Shown piece after piece: positions 61,500-64,000 of a stretch of 64,000 nucleotides of DNA (position 1 is the stretch's first letter; every line of letters starts with the position of its first letter). Under the pieces are notes generated by a model. It did not search any database and was not told where the DNA came from. It worked only from the letters and a program-made list of their open reading frames with translations. Position numbers and translations under genes: made by a program. This DNA comes from Flavobacteriales bacterium (GTDB lineage Bacteria > Bacteroidota > Bacteroidia > Flavobacteriales_F > PHOS-HE28). The stretch lies in NCBI GenBank assembly GCA_016702645.1, contig JADJDP010000004.1, forward strand, positions 1 through 64,000. The letters run 5' to 3'.

Positions 61500-63539
61500 A
61501 TGCGCAACAACATCCTGCTTGTCCTTACCTGCTTTCTTGCACTGCCCACGAGCGCGCAAGTGAACGATCTGTGCTCCGGGATCACGCCGGACGCCCTTAC
61601 CGTTGGCGCTTCTCTTGTTTGGACCGGCGACAACACCGGGGCCACTTACACCGGTGATTTCGTTGTTGGGTCCGTGCTCGACGGGTTCCAGAACCCTGCG
61701 GTCTGGCATGCCTTCACCACCACCGAGTGCGCCGACATCACAGTTGATTATTGCGGCACCGTTCCGGCGTTCGGGGAGTTCTGGAACATCCTCGCCACCA
61801 CCTGTCCGGCCGGCAATGCGTTCATTCCTTCCCAGCAAACCAGCACGACGGCTTGCGGCGACGGCAATCCGACCTCCTATTTCGTGAACATTCCGGCTGG
61901 CACGTACTACTACCCGATATGGACGGAGACCGGTGTGGCAGAAGGTCCGTACACCATCAACGTCACGGCATCCGTCTGTGGCGGTGGTTCAGCGGTGAAC
62001 GATGAGTGCGGCTCTGTAACGGCCGAAGCCCTGACCTTAGGCGGTTCGCTAACGCTCAGCGGGGATGTCACCTTCGCGACCTCCACGGGGGATTTCGTCA
62101 CTGGCTCACCCTATGCAGGTGCACCGGTGGTTTGGCATGCCTTCACCACAACGGAATGTGCCGATGTGAGCCTGTCCTACTGCGGATTGGATCCCGTTTG
62201 GACCAACAGCTTCGGGTTCTTCGCCCGCGACTGTCCGGCGTCGGACCTGGTGCTCTTCTCGAGCTTCAACAGCACGGATTGCTTGGACGGGAACCGTACC
62301 TACCTCTTCGATCAGTTGGCTGCCGGCACCTACTACGTGCCGGTGTTGTTGGACCCCAACGACAACGCGGTGGGTCCCTATGAGTTGACCTTGTCGGCAT
62401 CGGCCTGCCCTGCGGTGCCCACGTTCTTCGATCTCTGCTCCCAAGTGCAATACCAACCACTCGCAGTCGGGGCCAGCCTCACGCTTTCTGGCGATAACAC
62501 GGCCGCGACCGGCACCAATGATTTCGATCCGGGATCCCCGTTCAGCGGAGCCCCTGTTGTGTGGCATGGCATCACCACCACCTCCTGTTCCAACATCACG
62601 TTGGCATACTGCGGACTTGATCCCACTTGGGACAACACTTTCGGATTCTTCGCCACGGAGTGTCCAATGGTGACGCCGTATTATTTCACCACCTTCAACA
62701 ACGACGATTGCGTGGATGGGAACCGCACGTACGTCTTCAACAATGTGCCTGCGGGCAGCTATCTGATACCCGTACTTCTCGATGCCGTGAACAATGCGAT
62801 CGGTCCTTACTCATTGCAAGTATCCGCTGCGGCTTGTGCAGTGGTGCCACCGGCGAACGACGATTGTACGAACGTGATCGCCGAAGCGCTCGCAGTTGGT
62901 ACGACGCTCACGTTCACCGGGGACAACACCAACGCCACGTCAGCAGGTGATTTCGTCGTGGGCTCGCCGTTCATCGCCGCACCCGTGGTGTGGCATTCGT
63001 TCACCACCGGCGAATGCTCCGATGTATTGCTGAAGTACTGTGGACAGGATCCGGTGTGGAGCAATACGTTCGGCTTCCTGGCCACGACCTGCCCCGGTGA
63101 TGCGCTTGTGTACTTCTCCACGACGAATAGCACTGGCTGCGTGGAGGGCAACACCACCTATCTCTTCAACGATCTGCCCGCCGGGACCTACTATGTACCC
63201 GTGCTGAGCGATGCAGCCAACAACTCCTTCGGGTCCTATTCCATCGATGTGGTCGCAGAGAACTGCCTGTTCCTGGCCATGGATGCACGAGCACCTGAGC
63301 CGCTCACGGTATGGCCCAACCCCAGCAACGGCCACCTATTCATCGATCATTTACCGGCTGGGAGCATGATGGTCCAAGTGATGGACGCAACGGGCCGAAC
63401 GGTTCACACCCAACGCACACCTGCAGCTACCGGTGGGAGGACGGAACTTGCGCTCGAAGGGCGCTTGGCACCCGGTACCTACCTGCTCGTGCTCACTTCC
63501 GAAAGGCACCGCCTCGAGCAGCGTTTCGTTGTTCGTTGA
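61500..63539 (+). CDS. Secreted protein with four type B modules and T9SS type A sorting domain
   Basis: This encodes a 679-aa protein with a signal peptide (NNILLVLTCFLALPTSAQ). Four type B modules of about 140 residues follow, each with LxxGxSLxxxGDN or GDV, AxVWHAFTTTECADxxxxYCG, a CPxxxxx...DGNxTYxF pattern and xxAGTYYVPVLxDxxNNxxGPY. Repeats 2-4 share WxNxFGFxAxxCP. Paired Cys suggest one disulfide per module. The T9SS type A tail (VWPNPSNGHLFIDH, LAPGTYLLVLTSERH) ends the protein. It belongs to the same family as its neighbours but uses only one module type. Confidence 0.87.
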   Translation: MRNNILLVLTCFLALPTSAQVNDLCSGITPDALTVGASLVWTGDNTGATYTGDFVVGSVLDGFQNPAVWHAFTTTECADITVDYCGTVPAFGEFWNILATTCPAGNAFIPSQQTSTTACGDGNPTSYFVNIPAGTYYYPIWTETGVAEGPYTINVTASVCGGGSAVNDECGSVTAEALTLGGSLTLSGDVTFATSTGDFVTGSPYAGAPVVWHAFTTTECADVSLSYCGLDPVWTNSFGFFARDCPASDLVLFSSFNSTDCLDGNRTYLFDQLAAGTYYVPVLLDPNDNAVGPYELTLSASACPAVPTFFDLCSQVQYQPLAVGASLTLSGDNTAATGTNDFDPGSPFSGAPVVWHGITTTSCSNITLAYCGLDPTWDNTFGFFATECPMVTPYYFTTFNNDDCVDGNRTYVFNNVPAGSYLIPVLLDAVNNAIGPYSLQVSAAACAVVPPANDDCTNVIAEALAVGTTLTFTGDNTNATSAGDFVVGSPFIAAPVVWHSFTTGECSDVLLKYCGQDPVWSNTFGFLATTCPGDALVYFSTTNSTGCVEGNTTYLFNDLPAGTYYVPVLSDAANNSFGSYSIDVVAENCLFLAMDARAPEPLTVWPNPSNGHLFIDHLPAGSMMVQVMDATGRTVHTQRTPAATGGRTELALEGRLAPGTYLLVLTSERHRLEQRFVVR

Positions 63540-63646
63540 TGTCCGCTTCGCGAGCCACGAGGCCATCGCAGCGGCCGACCCCCAAGCGGTAGGACGCTGA
63601 GGCTAGATGTATTTCCTTTGGATCGAATCCCATTTTGAAATCGAAC

Positions 63647-64000
63647 ATGAGCATGTTTATCCCCCGGACCTGGTTGGCCACCCTCGGCTTGTTGTTGCAC
63701 ACGGTTACAATGAATGCGGCACCGAGCGAGTTGGGCGGGAATCCGACCAACGATGATTGTGCTGGTGCCATTGAGCTCATTTCGGGCGCGACCTGCGTAC
63801 CGGTAAATGGCGATGTGGCGGGTGCCACCCAGTCGTTGCCCGCGATCACCTGCTCAGGCATCACGGGTACTGCGGACGATGACGTGTGGTACTGGTTCAC
63901 GGCAACGAACACGTCGCAGATGATCGAGGTGGTGGGTAGCTCCGGCTTCAACGCGGTGATCGATCTGCGGACGGGGGCATGCAATGGAACGAATTATCGC
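63647..64000 (+). CDS. Modular secreted protein, 3' partial
   Basis: An open frame from the ATG at 63647 runs off the window. It has a signal peptide (WLATLGLLLHTVTMNAAP), then a type A module start (NDDCAGAIELISGATCVPVN, DDDVWYWFTATNTSQMIEV) and reaches DLRTGACNGTNYR. It is the fourth gene of the tandem array of related secreted proteins. Confidence 0.8.
   Translation, partial: MSMFIPRTWLATLGLLLHTVTMNAAPSELGGNPTNDDCAGAIELISGATCVPVNGDVAGATQSLPAITCSGITGTADDDVWYWFTATNTSQMIEVVGSSGFNAVIDLRTGACNGTNYR

Overview
This window looks like a GC-rich member of the Bacteroidota, most likely a Flavobacteriales-type environmental or wastewater lineage. The evidence is a set of large secreted proteins with type IX secretion (T9SS) type A C-terminal sorting domains, start codons without Shine-Dalgarno sequences, TAnnTTTG-like -7 promoter boxes close to start codons, LytS/LytTR and RprXY-like two-component pairs, and a SusC/CirA-style TonB receptor with a carboxypeptidase-like N-domain. 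The taxonomic placement is inference; there is no rRNA operon here.

Region 1 (1-5.8 kb) is a scrambled accessory zone. It holds a DUF2779 nuclease-like gene, a second copy of its 3' end, two remnants of a DUF6508-type gene, a RelE/ParE toxin-antitoxin pair, a HicB antitoxin whose HicA partner is cut after about ten codons, and about 1.1 kb with no convincing gene. Region 2 (5.8-18.3 kb) holds secreted proteins, a 1376-aa reprolysin-like metalloprotease, an intergenic hairpin-repeat family, a GIY-YIG nuclease gene bracketed by two near-identical copies of that repeat, an SDR protein, and an ECF sigma factor translationally coupled to a membrane-anchored DUF2807 protein. Region 3 (18.3-32.2 kb) holds a cyclase operon, a TonB receptor, a SLC13/DASS transporter, a LytS/LytTR pair and a seven-module secreted protein. 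Region 4 (32.2-47 kb) is mostly housekeeping and membrane proteins (a zinc peptidase, agmatine deiminase, DUF418, DUF2339/DUF3999, RidA, DinB, LysE, DUF1761, a YdjM-like hydrolase, GNAT, an aldo-keto reductase). It ends with a SnoaL-adenylate cyclase gene interrupted by one stop codon and a tRNA-Ala.

Region 5 (47.4-55.4 kb) has an HD-domain/polyphosphate kinase 1 fusion divergent from a SiaB-like kinase, a 38-aa small ORF, an ALDH8-like dehydrogenase and an RprXY-like pair with GTTAA direct repeats upstream. Region 6 (55.5-64 kb) is a tandem cluster of four modular secreted proteins built from two alternating module types; the last runs off the window.

Four or five otherwise intact genes carry one-base lesions, three of them in or beside homopolymers. 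This could be real decay or residual assembly error. The most novel candidates are the GIY-YIG gene with its REP-like repeats, the HD-PPK1 fusion next to a double SiaB-like kinase, and the modular T9SS array.
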